In this document: in pieces, positions 1 to 7,396 of the stretch | How positions within the stretch are numbered: the first letter of the stretch is position 1 | Layout of the letters: each line of letters starts with the position of its first letter | IMG/VR virus record: IMGVR_UViG_3300021093_000258 | Span: 1-30,523 of that record | DNA length: 30,523 nucleotides | Direction: 5' to 3' (one strand) | Source of the DNA: a virus | Position numbers and translations under genes: made by a program | The notes under the pieces: generated by a model | The model's database searches: none | Told to the model about the DNA's origin: nothing | Seen by the model: only the letters and a program-made list of their open reading frames with translations

Positions 1-1
1 T

Positions 2-370
2 TTAGTTATTCAATATAGAGCAAGTCGTGCTAGAACTTTAGATCCTGATACCGGAAGAGGAGTATCGGAATATAAAATTGAAGAGTTTAAAAAAATAAAA
101 GGAGACCCTCAACTTGAAGCTGAATCACTCTACCAGCAACTGGAAGAAGACCTTTACGCAGATGAAGGCAGTGATGCAGATCCGAATGATAATTTTTCCA
201 TATATGAGGAGGCACCTGAATATGTTGAAGTAGTAGACCACTCTTACGTAAACGGAAGCATGCACTGGTTGTTTATTGGTCCAGATTACGACGAAGCGGA
301 TGAGCTTCACAAAATGCTTAAATCTGGAGAGAAGAAAAAATGGAATGATCTAAGACCATATCTTCTCTAA
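2..370 (+). CDS. Partial hypothetical protein, C-terminal 122 codons
   Basis: The reading frame is open from base 2 to a TAA at 368-370, so the start lies before the window. The visible part is acidic and mostly helical in character, with an Asp/Glu-rich middle (EEDLYADEGSDADPND) and a compact C-terminal segment containing HWLFIGPDYDEADELHKML and ending RPYLL. The last part looks like a folded mixed alpha/beta unit following a flexible acidic linker. I do not recognise the family. It is on the same strand as everything else and the next gene follows within 50 bases, so it probably belongs to the upstream transcription unit. It is called a gene because the frame stays open with ordinary phage codon use, while the opposite-strand frame over the same bases gives a cysteine- and aromatic-rich peptide that looks non-coding. 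Confidence 0.7.
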   Translation, partial: LVIQYRASRARTLDPDTGRGVSEYKIEEFKKIKGDPQLEAESLYQQLEEDLYADEGSDADPNDNFSIYEEAPEYVEVVDHSYVNGSMHWLFIGPDYDEADELHKMLKSGEKKKWNDLRPYLL

Positions 371-415
371 AAGTTGCTTCTATCCCACTTTACACAGACA
401 TTTAAAAAATATTAT

Positions 416-712
416 ATGAATTTTATCGAGGATTACAATCAGGCTATCTCCTATAGTCCTGCTCTTGGTGACTTTGTGATAGCCGTTGCTTTAGATAACG
501 TTAGCCATAGTAAAAGGCTTATAGATACAAGAGGACAGGATGCATTTAAAGAATTAACTTTTGAAAGAGCAGAGGAGATGCTAGGGTTTTATAATGGACT
601 TCTAGACATTCTTATACAAGAAGAAATGTATGAACAATGTAGTGATACTAAGTATATTATAGAAATTTTAGAAAAAAATCTAAACTTTTTTCCAAAAGAA
701 GTTGGAACATAA
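416..712 (+). CDS. Hypothetical 98-aa phage protein
   Basis: I chose the ATG at 416 (MNFIEDYNQ) because it sits behind an AT-rich leader (AAAAAATATTATATG) typical of this genome. The in-frame TTG at 374 would add 14 residues but starts only 3 bases after the upstream stop and has no leader. The protein is helical and acidic, with a central stretch (FERAEEMLGFYNGLLDILI) that reads as an amphipathic helix. There is no signal peptide, membrane segment or cysteine pair. I do not recognise a function. It is followed by the longest non-coding stretch in the first 3 kb. Confidence 0.7.
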   Translation: MNFIEDYNQAISYSPALGDFVIAVALDNVSHSKRLIDTRGQDAFKELTFERAEEMLGFYNGLLDILIQEEMYEQCSDTKYIIEILEKNLNFFPKEVGT

Positions 713-862
713 CGAAAAAAAAGTGAAAATATTTTATATTTTAAATATTAAAAATAAATTGATTGAGAGAGAAAGTGAAAGAAAGAAGATAAAATGAAAT
801 AAAAAAATATAAAGATTATAAAATAACCAACTTCGAAGTGTATTAACATCTATAGTAAATAA
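713..862 (+). other. AT-rich intergenic leader region
   Basis: About 150 bases with no plausible gene. The first part is A/T with a partly self-complementary stretch (AAAATATTTTATATTTTAAATATT region, about 726-750). It is followed by a purine-rich run (about 768-812) and a short perfect palindrome, ACTTCGAAGT, at 830-839. This is the obvious place for a promoter or leader serving the glutaredoxin-to-sigma-factor group. However, I cannot point to a convincing Bacteroidota-type promoter (TTTG and TAnnTTTG) or a hairpin followed by a T-run. Confidence 0.4.
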
Positions 863-1164
863 ATGGAAATAAATTTTATTTTTTAAGCTATTGTGAACAT
901 TGTAATAATTTAATAAAAAGCTTAAAAGAAGAAGGTGTAAAGTTTAATGCTTATGATGCTGATGACTATCTAGATGAGAGTCACGCATTAGAGCAGTTGC
1001 TAGATACTGAGACTTACCCGATAGTAGAAGTAAGAAAAAATAACAATGTAATTTATTTTGTAGGTGACGATATTAAGCCTACAAGCATAAACAATTTCAC
1101 TTTTGTTTACCCATATGAAACAACCCAGCATTTAATTTTTGAAATTAAAAAATTTATAAAATGA
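863..1164 (+). CDS. Glutaredoxin-like thiol-disulfide protein, frame broken near its start
   Basis: The frame ending with TGA at 1162-1164 encodes a small thioredoxin-fold protein. It has a beta strand, then the redox motif CEHC (892-903), a helix (NNLIKSLKEEG), a second strand, and TYP followed by IVEV, which matches the cis-proline loop of glutaredoxins. That frame has no ATG, GTG or TTG between its upstream stop (856) and CEHC. An ATG at 863 with a good A-rich leader gives MEINFIF and then hits TAA (884). One extra T in the T-run at 879-884 would join them as MEINFIFLSYCEHC, a perfect first strand plus active site of about 100 aa. The gene is therefore either interrupted by a one-base loss (real or an assembly error) or read by -1 slippage. 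The TGA overlaps the next ATG as ATGA. Phage glutaredoxins typically supply electrons to ribonucleotide reductase; that role is inferred. Confidence 0.75.
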
Positions 1165-1349
1165 GAAATAAATTAGTAGTAATCCGACAGTTAGAAAAAG
1201 TAGATAACCAGCTTAATCAACTTTCTTCTATCTTAAGAGCTGGAGGAGAATATGTAGTTATGAATTATAATGATAAACTAAAAGACATTAAGGAAACGTT
1301 GGCAAACATCCAGACTCTCATAAATAACGAGTCAGAAAATTTTCAATAA
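1161..1349 (+). CDS. Hypothetical 62-aa helical protein
   Basis: The ATG overlaps the stop of the glutaredoxin-like gene (ATGA), indicating translational coupling. The protein has a basic N-terminus (MRNKLVVIRQLEKVDNQLNQ) followed by heptad-like spacing of Leu and Ile, so a short coiled coil or helical hairpin is likely. There are no cysteines, membrane segments or recognisable enzyme motifs. It has the size and composition of a small regulatory or structural accessory protein, but I cannot name a family. The next gene starts 9 bases after its stop. Confidence 0.65.
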   Translation: MRNKLVVIRQLEKVDNQLNQLSSILRAGGEYVVMNYNDKLKDIKETLANIQTLINNESENFQ

Positions 1350-1358
1350 ATAATAGTT

Positions 1359-2120
1359 ATGTTACAAGCAGAACAAATTCAAAGCAATTTAGCAAAGTTT
1401 TATAAGAATATTGAATTACACATCTCAGAACCAAGAGCAACCAAATTACTGGGGCTATATCAGTCTCAGGAAGATATTTTAGTAATTGCTCCCGCTTCTT
1501 CCAGAGCAGCTTATCATAATTCCTTTCCAGGAGGTTATGTAGACCACATAAACAGGGTAGTAGAAGCTTCCTTAAATTTACTAGAGGTGTGGGAAAAGAT
1601 GGGTGGAACTATTAACTTTACAAAAGAAGAGTTAGTGTTTGCAGCCATTAATCATGATTTAGGAAAGTTGGGAATGTTTGGAAAACCTAGATATGTACCC
1701 AACGATTCTGAATGGCATGTAAAAAATCAAGGGGCTAACTATAAACCAAACACAGAGCTTCCTTTTTTACCCGTACAAGACAACTCACTTTTTATTTTGC
1801 AAAATGAAGGCATACAAATTTCAGTTAATGAATTTATAGGAATTAAAATTCACGACGGGCTTTATGATGATGCAAACAAAGCATTTTTGATTTCAGGTAA
1901 TAGTGAATCAAAGCTTAGAACTTCTCTACCTCTAATTTTACACCAAGCCGATCTTCTTGCCTCAAGAGTAGAGTGGGAGAATGAGTGGTTAGAGAAAGTA
2001 GGAGTTAAATCTGGAGTAAATAAACCTAAAACAATATCTAAACCAGCAGCACAAGCAGAAGCAATGAAGAGAGTAAGCTCAAATAATCCTGCTTTATTGA
2101 ATGCTTTAAAAAATATTTAG
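1359..2120 (+). CDS. HD-domain metal-dependent phosphohydrolase
   Basis: The 253-aa protein carries the hallmarks of the HD superfamily. It has His63 in GGYVDHINRV, the His99-Asp100 pair in INHDLGKLG, His165 in IKIHDG and Asp198 in LHQADLLA, in the order expected for the H...HD...H...D metal site. The C-terminal 35 residues are Ala/Lys/Ser-rich and probably flexible. HD enzymes hydrolyse phosphoester bonds in nucleotides, cyclic nucleotides or nucleic acids; the substrate cannot be read from the sequence. It sits between a small helical protein and a membrane protein in a compact run that ends with the sigma factor. In a phage it could adjust nucleotide pools or remove a host signalling nucleotide, but that is inference. 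The HD assignment is firm. Confidence 0.88.
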   Translation: MLQAEQIQSNLAKFYKNIELHISEPRATKLLGLYQSQEDILVIAPASSRAAYHNSFPGGYVDHINRVVEASLNLLEVWEKMGGTINFTKEELVFAAINHDLGKLGMFGKPRYVPNDSEWHVKNQGANYKPNTELPFLPVQDNSLFILQNEGIQISVNEFIGIKIHDGLYDDANKAFLISGNSESKLRTSLPLILHQADLLASRVEWENEWLEKVGVKSGVNKPKTISKPAAQAEAMKRVSSNNPALLNALKNI

Positions 2121-2121
2121 T

Positions 2122-2388
2122 ATGGTAGTTTTAATAATTATTTTAAGTATATTAGTTATACTAATGAGTTATGTTATTTGGAATCTAACAAACAAAAACA
2201 TTAAGTTAGAAGAATTGGTATTTAATAGAGATAATATTTTAATTGAAATGTCTAAACTAATTAGTACTTCTGATAAGAGAATTAAGGATTTAGATACGTT
2301 AGGCGCATTTGAATCTGACGATGAAATTGGTTTCTTTTTTAACACAGTGAAAGCTATACAAGCTGAATTGAATAAGTTTAAAATATGA
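2122..2388 (+). CDS. Small membrane-anchored protein, 88 aa
   Basis: The N-terminus is one strongly hydrophobic helix (VVLIIILSILVILMSYVIW, residues 2-20) with no cleavage-site pattern, so it should act as a membrane anchor. About 65 residues of polar, helical domain follow, ending in DDEIGFFFNTVKAIQAELNK. With a short N-terminal tail and Asn/Lys after the helix, the bulk would face the cytoplasm. The gene begins 1 base after the HD gene's stop, and its TGA overlaps the ATG of the sigma-factor gene, so the three are probably co-translated. I do not know a function. One-helix proteins like this could be spanin- or inhibitor-like, but nothing in the sequence decides it. Confidence 0.75.
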   Translation: MVVLIIILSILVILMSYVIWNLTNKNIKLEELVFNRDNILIEMSKLISTSDKRIKDLDTLGAFESDDEIGFFFNTVKAIQAELNKFKI

Positions 2389-3158
2389 TGAGTGAACTAG
2401 AGAAAACTTTGACTTCTGATAGTGAAGTTCTGCTTACACAGAAAGGAACAGTTAGAAAGAGAAAGCCAAGGCAAAAAATATATTATTTTACACCAGACAC
2501 AGAAACTGCTATTCTAGAGTATGTAGCTTCTTTAGATCAGGATGAGAGAAACAGAATTTATAATTCTAGAATTCAACATGCTTTCTTCAAACTAACAGAA
2601 AACATAATTCACACATTTAAGTTCTATTATACCGAAGTAGATAGTATTCAAGAATTGCAACATGAAGTAACTTGTTTTCTTTTAGAAAAGCTTTCTAAGT
2701 ATGATCAAGCAAAAGGAAAAGCTTATTCCTATTTTGGAACTATTGCTAAAAGATACTTGATTATATACAATAATAATAACTATAAAAAATTAAAAAATAA
2801 AGCTACTCTAGAGGATGTAGATACAGATAAAACTATTCTAGCCGATATAACATCTGAGCATTCCGAAGCTTCCTATGTAAGCAAGTTTATAGATATTTTC
2901 GTTAGGTATGTTGATTCAAAAATGTTTGAACTTTTCTGTAAAGAAAAAGAAGCAAAAGTAGCCGATGCAGTACTGGAGTTATTTAAAAATAGAGGGTCTT
3001 TAGATATTCTTTCTAAAAAAGCAATCTATATATACATTAGGGAAATAACTGATGTACCTACCCCCATTGTTACTAGGGTTATTAAAAAAATGAAGAGTAT
3101 ATATAAAGAAAGACTTAGTTTATATCTAGAAAAAGGAGAATACGAGTTAGAAAAATAG
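2385..3158 (+). CDS. Late-transcription sigma factor, T4 gp55-like
   Basis: The 257-aa protein resembles the sigma-70 region 2 fold used by T4-type late sigma factors. A helical segment (about 60-100) is followed by LSKYDQAKGKAYSYFGTIAK (residues 103-122) and RYLIIYNNNNYKKLKN. This matches the family pattern in which 'YD..KG.AYSYF.TIAK..LI' precedes a basic Asn/Lys-rich stretch. An acidic linker and a helical C-terminal part follow (about 160-257). The N-terminal 30 residues are charged (KRKPRQK). Two ATGs in tandem (2385, 2388) are both usable, and the first overlaps the upstream stop. In T4 the late sigma joins host RNA polymerase with the sliding clamp to read late promoters. Here the gene lies directly upstream of the structural operon, consistent with that role. 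The function comes from family resemblance and context, not from a search. Confidence 0.8.
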   Translation: MMSELEKTLTSDSEVLLTQKGTVRKRKPRQKIYYFTPDTETAILEYVASLDQDERNRIYNSRIQHAFFKLTENIIHTFKFYYTEVDSIQELQHEVTCFLLEKLSKYDQAKGKAYSYFGTIAKRYLIIYNNNNYKKLKNKATLEDVDTDKTILADITSEHSEASYVSKFIDIFVRYVDSKMFELFCKEKEAKVADAVLELFKNRGSLDILSKKAIYIYIREITDVPTPIVTRVIKKMKSIYKERLSLYLEKGEYELEK

Positions 3159-3166
3159 TTTAATTC

Positions 3167-3175
3167 TATTTATAT
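3167..3175 (+). promoter_or_regulatory. TATTTAT element 1, candidate late promoter
   Basis: CTATTTATATAA lies in the 28-base gap between the sigma-factor gene and the 120-aa gene at 3187, with the first T 20 bases before the ATG. It is one of six copies of the same heptamer placed immediately before genes. Just downstream, ATAAAA (3174-3179) and TTTTAT (3183-3188) could pair across a 3-base loop over the start codon. Confidence 0.5.
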
Positions 3176-3186
3176 AAAACCGTTTT

Positions 3187-3549
3187 ATGGAATTAAACGA
3201 CGAAATATTTGACGGAAAAAGTTGGAGTTCCTTAATGAAGGATATCTATACCAATCAAAAATCTAAAGAAAAACAACTCAAAGAACTTATTCTTCAGTTG
3301 AAAGATATGATAAATGAACCGGGAGAGGCTATTATGATAGTACCTCTTATTCAAGGTTATATGGAAGTAGCAGTTAAGAACGATGAAGCTTTAATTAAAA
3401 TGGCTTCTATTATTCAAAAAGCTATGGATAGAAAAGCTAATGCTGGTGATGACAGTGGGGAACTTCTAACAGAGAAAGAAAGAGAGCAGTTATTTGCAGA
3501 AATTAAAGGTGTAAATATTCCTCAACTACCTTCTAATATAGTTAACTAA
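3187..3549 (+). CDS. Hypothetical 120-aa protein, first gene of baseplate operon
   Basis: This is a helical, charged protein (MELNDEIFDGKSWSSLMKDI...) with a middle part of hydrophobic helices (IMIVPLIQGYMEVAVKND) and a Pro/Asn C-terminal tail (IPQLPSNIVN). There are no enzyme motifs, cysteines or signal peptide. It starts behind a TATTTAT element, and its TAA overlaps the ATG of the spike-like gene, so it is the first cistron of the structural run. Small helical proteins in this position in T4-type phages are often assembly factors or minor baseplate proteins. I cannot assign it to a specific one. Confidence 0.7.
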   Translation: MELNDEIFDGKSWSSLMKDIYTNQKSKEKQLKELILQLKDMINEPGEAIMIVPLIQGYMEVAVKNDEALIKMASIIQKAMDRKANAGDDSGELLTEKEREQLFAEIKGVNIPQLPSNIVN

Positions 3550-4496
3550 TGGCAAGTGATAACCAAGGATTTAACTTTAATATTAAAGGAACTAGCGGTA
3601 TCGGAGGATATCGAAAACAAATTCTTTTAGGTAGAGTTACTAAAATAGTATTAGGTCAATATACTAAAGATGGAAAGATAGATAAGGATTTTATACTAAA
3701 TGGAGGATGGGGTAGCGTAGGATGTATAAAGTTTAACTTATTTCAAGAAAGTAATAATCCAGAAGGAGAAGGAGTTTCAAACGTATTTGCTAAACCTCTA
3801 TACGGAAATTTAAAAAACTATCCGGTAATAGGAGAGATCGTAGCTATTCTACCAGGCCCTTCTCCTTCCTTAAACGAAAATGCATCTGCTCAAGATTATT
3901 TTTACCTTCCAGCATATAATCTTTGGAATAGTCAACATCATAACGCATTCCCTGATCTTAGAGTATACGAAAAGCAAATAAGCGTAGATAATACTTCTGA
4001 TCAGGATATAAGTAGAGGGGCAGTAAATACTTCAGTATCGAAATCTCTTAATATGCCTTTAGGAGAGTATTTTAAGGAAAAAGCAGACGTAAATCCTCTA
4101 CTACCTTTCGAAGGCGATGTTATATTGGAAGGAAGATTTGGACAATCAATAAGATTCGGGACTACAGTAACTGAAAAATCTGTAAATAATACTTGGAGTT
4201 CTACCGGCAAAACCGGAGACCCTATTACTATTATTTCAAATAAAAGAGCTTACAGTAATGACCCTCAGGGATGGCTTCCTACAGTAGAAGATATAAATAA
4301 AGACGGAGCTCAATTATGGTTATCGCATAATCAAGCAATATCTTTAAACGTTTCTAATTATCCTTTAGATACGTTTAAATTAGGATTTCAAGCTACTTAC
4401 AATCCTGATACTGTAGTACCTTTAGTTGATTTTAAACCTGCAATTCAAAATTTAGCAGCAAGTTATTATGATAAACAAACTTTAGAAGCAACCTAA
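3549..4496 (+). CDS. Baseplate central spike-like structural protein (gp5-like)
   Basis: The 315-aa beta-rich protein has an N-terminal region that looks like an OB-fold (YRKQILLGRVTKIVLGQYT... and YPVIGEIVAILPGPSP, residues about 21-105). Later comes the signature VILEGRFGQSIRFGTTV (about 192-208), then NTWSSTGKTGDPITIISNKR, a pattern I associate with spike or hub proteins of T4-type phages. T4 gp5 also carries a lysozyme domain; none is visible here. The next gene (142 aa) looks like the missing C-terminal beta-helix part, so the spike appears to be made from two polypeptides. The ATG shares its A with the upstream TAA, and the downstream ATG is 1 base after the stop. The structural role is well supported by context; exact equivalence to gp5 is less certain. 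Confidence 0.65.
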   Translation: MASDNQGFNFNIKGTSGIGGYRKQILLGRVTKIVLGQYTKDGKIDKDFILNGGWGSVGCIKFNLFQESNNPEGEGVSNVFAKPLYGNLKNYPVIGEIVAILPGPSPSLNENASAQDYFYLPAYNLWNSQHHNAFPDLRVYEKQISVDNTSDQDISRGAVNTSVSKSLNMPLGEYFKEKADVNPLLPFEGDVILEGRFGQSIRFGTTVTEKSVNNTWSSTGKTGDPITIISNKRAYSNDPQGWLPTVEDINKDGAQLWLSHNQAISLNVSNYPLDTFKLGFQATYNPDTVVPLVDFKPAIQNLAASYYDKQTLEAT

Positions 4497-4497
4497 A

Positions 4498-4926
4498 ATG
4501 TATACTGGTAGTTATATACCTAAGTTTCCATATACTGGAGAGCAAGCTACTTTAGTAGGAGGTAGGATCGTTTTTCACGCTAAAGACGATTCTGCATTTA
4601 TATTTGCCAATAAAGCTGTAGTATTATCAACTTCAGGATCTACTCATATTAACTCTTCTGAAGGAGTTTTTATTAATGGTAACACTATCGAATTAGGACT
4701 TAATGCACAGCAACCAGTTATAAGAGGAAATGCATTAGTAGATGATTTAACTCTTCTGTGTTCCGCTTTAAACTCTTTTTCAATGGCTATGACTATGCTA
4801 AGTGAAAGTGAATTAGAGATAGCTATACCAGGTATAGTAAAGTCTGCAGCTAGATTATCAGAAACGGTAAATGGTATTCGAAAGAGATTACCTAATACTT
4901 TATCTAAAGTAACTAAAACTTTGTAA
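4498..4926 (+). CDS. Spike tip / beta-helix-like baseplate protein
   Basis: This 142-aa protein has a first half of short repeated beta strands (GGRIVFHAKDDSAFIFA, VVLSTSGSTHINSSEGVFI, NTIELGLNAQQPVIRGNALV), the texture of the triple-stranded beta-helix that ends contractile-tail spikes. The second half is helical (DDLTLLCSALNSFSMAMTML...). The phrase LGLNAQQPVIRGNALVDDL resembles the end of the gp5 C-terminal domain in T4-type phages. It follows the 315-aa protein by 1 base and precedes the 645-aa protein by 1 base. I infer that it assembles with the 315-aa protein into the membrane-puncturing spike. No metal-binding PAAR tip is visible. Confidence 0.6.
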   Translation: MYTGSYIPKFPYTGEQATLVGGRIVFHAKDDSAFIFANKAVVLSTSGSTHINSSEGVFINGNTIELGLNAQQPVIRGNALVDDLTLLCSALNSFSMAMTMLSESELEIAIPGIVKSAARLSETVNGIRKRLPNTLSKVTKTL

Positions 4927-4927
4927 G

Positions 4928-6865
4928 ATGGCAGATGTTATAGTACCTACAGGTAAGGGATTGGAGAAGTTAATTACTGCTACTACGGTAGCACTGCAGA
5001 AAATAGAGAATGGTATTGTAAACGTAGCTTACGGGAATCCAGATAAGGATGGAGGAATTAAATTTCCAGGCAGAGCTACTAAGACTAACGGATTACTACC
5101 TATTTTCAGAGAAATAAATGCTATAGACTTTTGCAATATTATAAGTTACTCTCTAGGTCAGGTTCAGTTAGTAAGACAGGAAGTAAGAGAAGGGCAGGAA
5201 GAAGCAAACTCTATAGAAAAGAAAATACTAAAGGTAAGAGATGTTGCTAAAAAAGCTTTAGACTTTTTAGACGGAGATTACTTAAATAACACTAAATTTG
5301 ATGATGCTAAGATCAAAGAGTTAACTGGTTATCTTGCTGAAGTTAATAATCTAATAGATACCGACATATTAACTCTATTCCCTAAACTTCTACAGACTAA
5401 AAATCAAATATTTGATGTAATAGGCATACTAACTCAAATCTCTGCAGCTCAGTCAACTTATGAAAATTTTAATCAAATACCTAATGCGGAGATTCAAAAA
5501 TTACTAACCGAGATTAGAAAAGCAAGAGAAATTTTATCTTTCATAGCAAGCTTACCTTCTTTAGGTTCTATAGTCGATAGACTTATACCTGAACAGGTTA
5601 AGGAATTACAAAGAATACTAAATCCTGCGCAACTTTTACCCTATATTAGAAAGGGACTGAACTTAGCCAGAGCAGCAGATAATATCTGTCAAGAAGCTTT
5701 ACAGTACGTAAATACTGCTAGAATTATTTCTAAGGTATTAGTAATTTTAGTAAAAGTATTAAAGATTATAATTAAATTTTACAGAGCATTACCTTTACCT
5801 AATACTACTACTACGCACGGTATTACTGATACTTTAATTGCAGCAAGACAAAAAGTAGATAAAAAACTAGACGATGCAGAAAAGAGGGCTAAACAATTAA
5901 ATCAATTAATAAATGTAATATACGGAACTTTAATTACTATAGCCGGAGCAGTTAGAGAAGTAGTTAATCAGATTCAAATTCTAATATTGAATTTAGAAAC
6001 TTGTGAAGATACCAAAAACTCGCCAATGGTAAATGAGTTAGTACTTGTAAACGGTAGTTTAAGAGCTTCTCTAGCAAGAATAGATAAAATCACTCAAAGC
6101 TATCTTGATGCGCAAGCAAATGCTAACCAAGCTACCTACAACGGGTATACTTTTAAAATAGACGAAGAGGAATTAACTGATAAAGGAGTAAAATATAAGA
6201 GAAGAAGAGCTGTAGCTTACGATGATAGAGATATTTTAGTAGAAGCAACTCAACTAACTTTTGCTACAGACGTAAGTATTCTATTTGAAGAATTAAAGCT
6301 ATTACTAATTAATAAAGGAGTTACAAAAGATACAGGAACTGTAGTACCTACCGTAGCAGATATTACTTCAATCCTTTCTTTACCAGAAACTGACCAAGAT
6401 ATATATACTAGTATCGGTATGAATGAAATAGACGGAGTTTTACCTGATCAACAAATGAGTGAAGAGAATAAAGCAGTATTGCAAGCAGTGTCTGCTTTTG
6501 TTGACGGATTGCCTGGCGGAACTAAACTTAAGCAAAGAGCTAGACAGGGAATAGATGCTAATTCCGTTAAGCTTAAATCAGATATAAAAGAAAAGAAAAT
6601 AGATCCTACTGTTGGTAATCAAGTTACCGGAGGTTTAACTTCGAGTACTGGAAATATAACAAGCACTATAAACTCAGCAGTTGAAACTACCTCTTCTACT
6701 ACTTCTACTGCATCATCAGCAGTAACTACCACTAATCCAGATTTACTAACCCCTGAAGAGAAGCAAAGATATATTGATATAATTAAAACTAGACCACCTG
6801 GATCTGCAGAGTTTATAGAAGCTGTAGAAAAGTTAGAAAAAGATAGAAAAGCAAGAGGTGGATAG
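4928..6865 (+). CDS. Large helical virion structural protein, 645 aa
   Basis: Residues 1-380 are mostly alpha-helical with long Lys/Glu/Leu/Ile stretches. They include a very hydrophobic helix (IISKVLVILVKVLKIIIKFY, about 264-283) and possible coiled coils around VDKKLDDAEKRAKQLNQLI. A small beta module follows, NGYTFKIDEEELTDKGVKYK then RRRAVAYDDRDILVEATQLT (about 402-440), which I recall as a recurrent module in T4-type virion proteins. The C-terminus has a Ser/Thr-rich linker (about 570-605) and a charged helix ending KARGG. The helical rod with one hydrophobic stretch would fit a hub, tape-measure-like or membrane-interacting protein, but I cannot tell which. It is positioned in the spike-to-gp25 interval, so a baseplate hub role is likely. 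Confidence 0.65.
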   Translation: MADVIVPTGKGLEKLITATTVALQKIENGIVNVAYGNPDKDGGIKFPGRATKTNGLLPIFREINAIDFCNIISYSLGQVQLVRQEVREGQEEANSIEKKILKVRDVAKKALDFLDGDYLNNTKFDDAKIKELTGYLAEVNNLIDTDILTLFPKLLQTKNQIFDVIGILTQISAAQSTYENFNQIPNAEIQKLLTEIRKAREILSFIASLPSLGSIVDRLIPEQVKELQRILNPAQLLPYIRKGLNLARAADNICQEALQYVNTARIISKVLVILVKVLKIIIKFYRALPLPNTTTTHGITDTLIAARQKVDKKLDDAEKRAKQLNQLINVIYGTLITIAGAVREVVNQIQILILNLETCEDTKNSPMVNELVLVNGSLRASLARIDKITQSYLDAQANANQATYNGYTFKIDEEELTDKGVKYKRRRAVAYDDRDILVEATQLTFATDVSILFEELKLLLINKGVTKDTGTVVPTVADITSILSLPETDQDIYTSIGMNEIDGVLPDQQMSEENKAVLQAVSAFVDGLPGGTKLKQRARQGIDANSVKLKSDIKEKKIDPTVGNQVTGGLTSSTGNITSTINSAVETTSSTTSTASSAVTTTNPDLLTPEEKQRYIDIIKTRPPGSAEFIEAVEKLEKDRKARGG

Positions 6866-6890
6866 TAGAACTAAAAATATACAATTTAAA

Positions 6891-6899
6891 TATTTATTA
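6891..6899 (+). promoter_or_regulatory. TATTTAT element 2, candidate late promoter
   Basis: ATATTTATTACTATATGG lies at the end of the 38-base gap before the 163-aa gene. The first T is 13 bases before the ATG at 6904. If this is a -10-type element, transcription would begin almost at the start codon, giving a near-leaderless mRNA for the 163-aa/gp25/gp6 run. Confidence 0.5.
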
Positions 6900-6903
6900 C
6901 TAT

Positions 6904-7395
6904 ATGGCAACTAAGAATTTAGACGCGTTAAGAAAATTAATTAGAGAAGAGGTAGCTCTAGCAGTCAGAACAGAAATGAAACTGGCTATGCAAGAACTTA
7001 AACCTCTACTAGAAGGAAGTATAACTCCTTCTAAACCAGTGTACACTAAAAGTTCTTTAGTGGAATCTATTAAACCTTCAGTAAAACCACAGCCCGTAAA
7101 AGAACGGGTATCTACAGGAGATCCTATTGCAGATTTGTTAAACGAGACAAAATATGCAATGCAACCAGACGATTATAGAAGTATAGGTAACTTTGGTGCT
7201 CAAGATGCTCAAGGATTCGGAATGAGAGCAATGCAAAATTTAGGACCTCAAAGAGAAACAGTTATAACTGAGAACGTAAGCGAAATATTACAAGCAGCTA
7301 GACCTGCAAGTACTTTTGAAGCAGTTCAACTTCCGGACGCCGTTCCGGATTTTACGAATTTAATGCAATCACTAAAAGCTAAAGGACAAATATAA
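6904..7395 (+). CDS. Hypothetical structural protein preceding gp25
   Basis: The 163-aa protein begins with an amphipathic helix (LDALRKLIREEVALAVRTEM), likely a coiled-coil oligomerisation segment. A Pro/Lys/Ser-rich flexible stretch (about 38-72) follows, then a second conserved-looking part (DPIADLLNETKYAM...), and it ends in ALPD-like sequence (VQLPDAVPDFTNLMQSLKAK). There are no cysteines and no membrane segment. It is the first gene after the TATTTAT element and ends 1 base before gp25, so a baseplate assembly or connector role is likely. I do not recognise a named T4 counterpart. Confidence 0.65.
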   Translation: MATKNLDALRKLIREEVALAVRTEMKLAMQELKPLLEGSITPSKPVYTKSSLVESIKPSVKPQPVKERVSTGDPIADLLNETKYAMQPDDYRSIGNFGAQDAQGFGMRAMQNLGPQRETVITENVSEILQAARPASTFEAVQLPDAVPDFTNLMQSLKAKGQI

Positions 7396-7396
7396 A

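Noticed and set aside
125-310. Open frame on the - strand (61 codons)
   Set aside because: It lies opposite a clear + strand coding frame and its translation is Ile/Val/Tyr/Cys-rich with no domain character. All other genes are on the + strand.
830-839. ACTTCGAAGT palindrome as a terminator or operator
   Set aside because: It has only five base pairs with no loop and no T-run after it. It is too short to support a call.
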